Assembly: GCA_018376855.1 (NCBI GenBank)
Contig: JAHAAN010000133.1
Location: 1-5,126 of the forward strand
Origin: Clostridiales bacterium
Lineage (GTDB): Bacteria > Bacillota > Clostridia > Christensenellales > QALW01
Reading direction: 5' to 3'
DNA: 5,126 bases
Shown: positions 5,034-5,126 of the stretch, piece after piece
Position numbering within the stretch: the stretch's first letter is position 1
How the letters are laid out: each line of letters starts with the position of its first letter
Notes under the pieces: model-generated
What the model was told of the DNA's origin: nothing
The model's database searches: none
The model's input: only the letters and a program-made list of their open reading frames with translations
Program-made: the position numbers and the translations under genes

Positions 5034-5126
5034 AGCTTGATTGAAGCCATCGTGTACTGGTAAACGGAAAATACCAACGGGATAACCTTCTGCCATATAA
5101 GTAACAGCTGTATTTGCGGTAAGCCC
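5034..5126 (+). pseudogene. remnant of a third WG repeat, out of frame
   Basis: After the TGA at 5031-5033, positions 5054-5074 read VLVNGKY in a different frame. This is the pattern that opens a WG unit (compare VCIGDKW in the second repeat). Between FNEVI and this piece there are 23 nt, where the second repeat has 27 nt, so both a stop and a frame change separate them. The rest to the window end gives no recognisable repeat in any forward frame. It may be decay of the 3' part of the gene at 4593-5033 or an assembly error. Confidence 0.35.

Noticed and set aside
4782..5096. Minus-strand open frame opposite the WG-repeat gene
   Set aside because: It mirrors the repeats on the other strand and has no domain, promoter or ribosome binding site of its own.
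1..5126. CRISPR arrays, tRNA or rRNA genes, insertion sequences, prophage or defence genes
   Set aside because: No regularly spaced direct repeats, no transposase or integrase frames with flanking inverted repeats, and no tRNA-like cloverleaf or rRNA sequence were seen by eye on either strand.

Overview
The window looks like chromosomal DNA of a spore-forming, rod-shaped bacterium of the Bacillota, most likely a member of the Clostridia. The evidence is a convincing spoIIID (the sporulation regulator of the mother cell) directly followed by an mbl/mreB-type cell-shape gene, which is the gene order known from Bacillus subtilis. Strong AGGAGG-type ribosome binding sites, sigma-A-like promoters and a class B sortase fit the same group. 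The species cannot be named from this sequence.

Layout. Positions 1-867 (minus strand) hold a two-gene unit: a small acidic protein of unknown function, overlapped by 10 nt by the start of tilS (tRNA-Ile lysidine synthetase), whose 3' part lies outside the window. Around 868-1042 lies a divergent control region. It has a minus-strand promoter with a perfect inverted repeat over its -35 box, and a possible sigma-E-type promoter facing spoIIID. Positions 1043-1291 encode SpoIIID. An extended -10 promoter (1300-1328) and a leader with three alternating complementary segments precede mbl (1426-2439). A stretch of about 420 nt without a convincing gene follows; it holds a probable terminator and a sigma-A-like promoter. 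Then comes a 509-residue class B sortase with an added SH3b domain and a long Pro/Thr/Glu-rich tail (2859-4388), closed by a strong intrinsic terminator. Last, with its own promoter, is a membrane-anchored WG-repeat protein (4593-5033). Its reading frame stops after two repeats, although a remnant of a third repeat continues in another frame.

How the genes relate. TilS serves tRNA modification and decoding and is unrelated to its divergent neighbours. SpoIIID acts in the mother cell during sporulation, while Mbl guides cell-wall elongation. The sortase and the WG-repeat protein are both single-pass membrane proteins with domains outside the cell, so the right half has a cell-envelope theme. 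Each has its own promoter, and no sortase substrate is visible.

I do not see a clear previously undescribed system. The most unusual items are the sortase-SH3b-tail fusion, the interrupted WG-repeat gene, the mutually exclusive hairpins in the mbl leader and the palindrome in the divergent control region.
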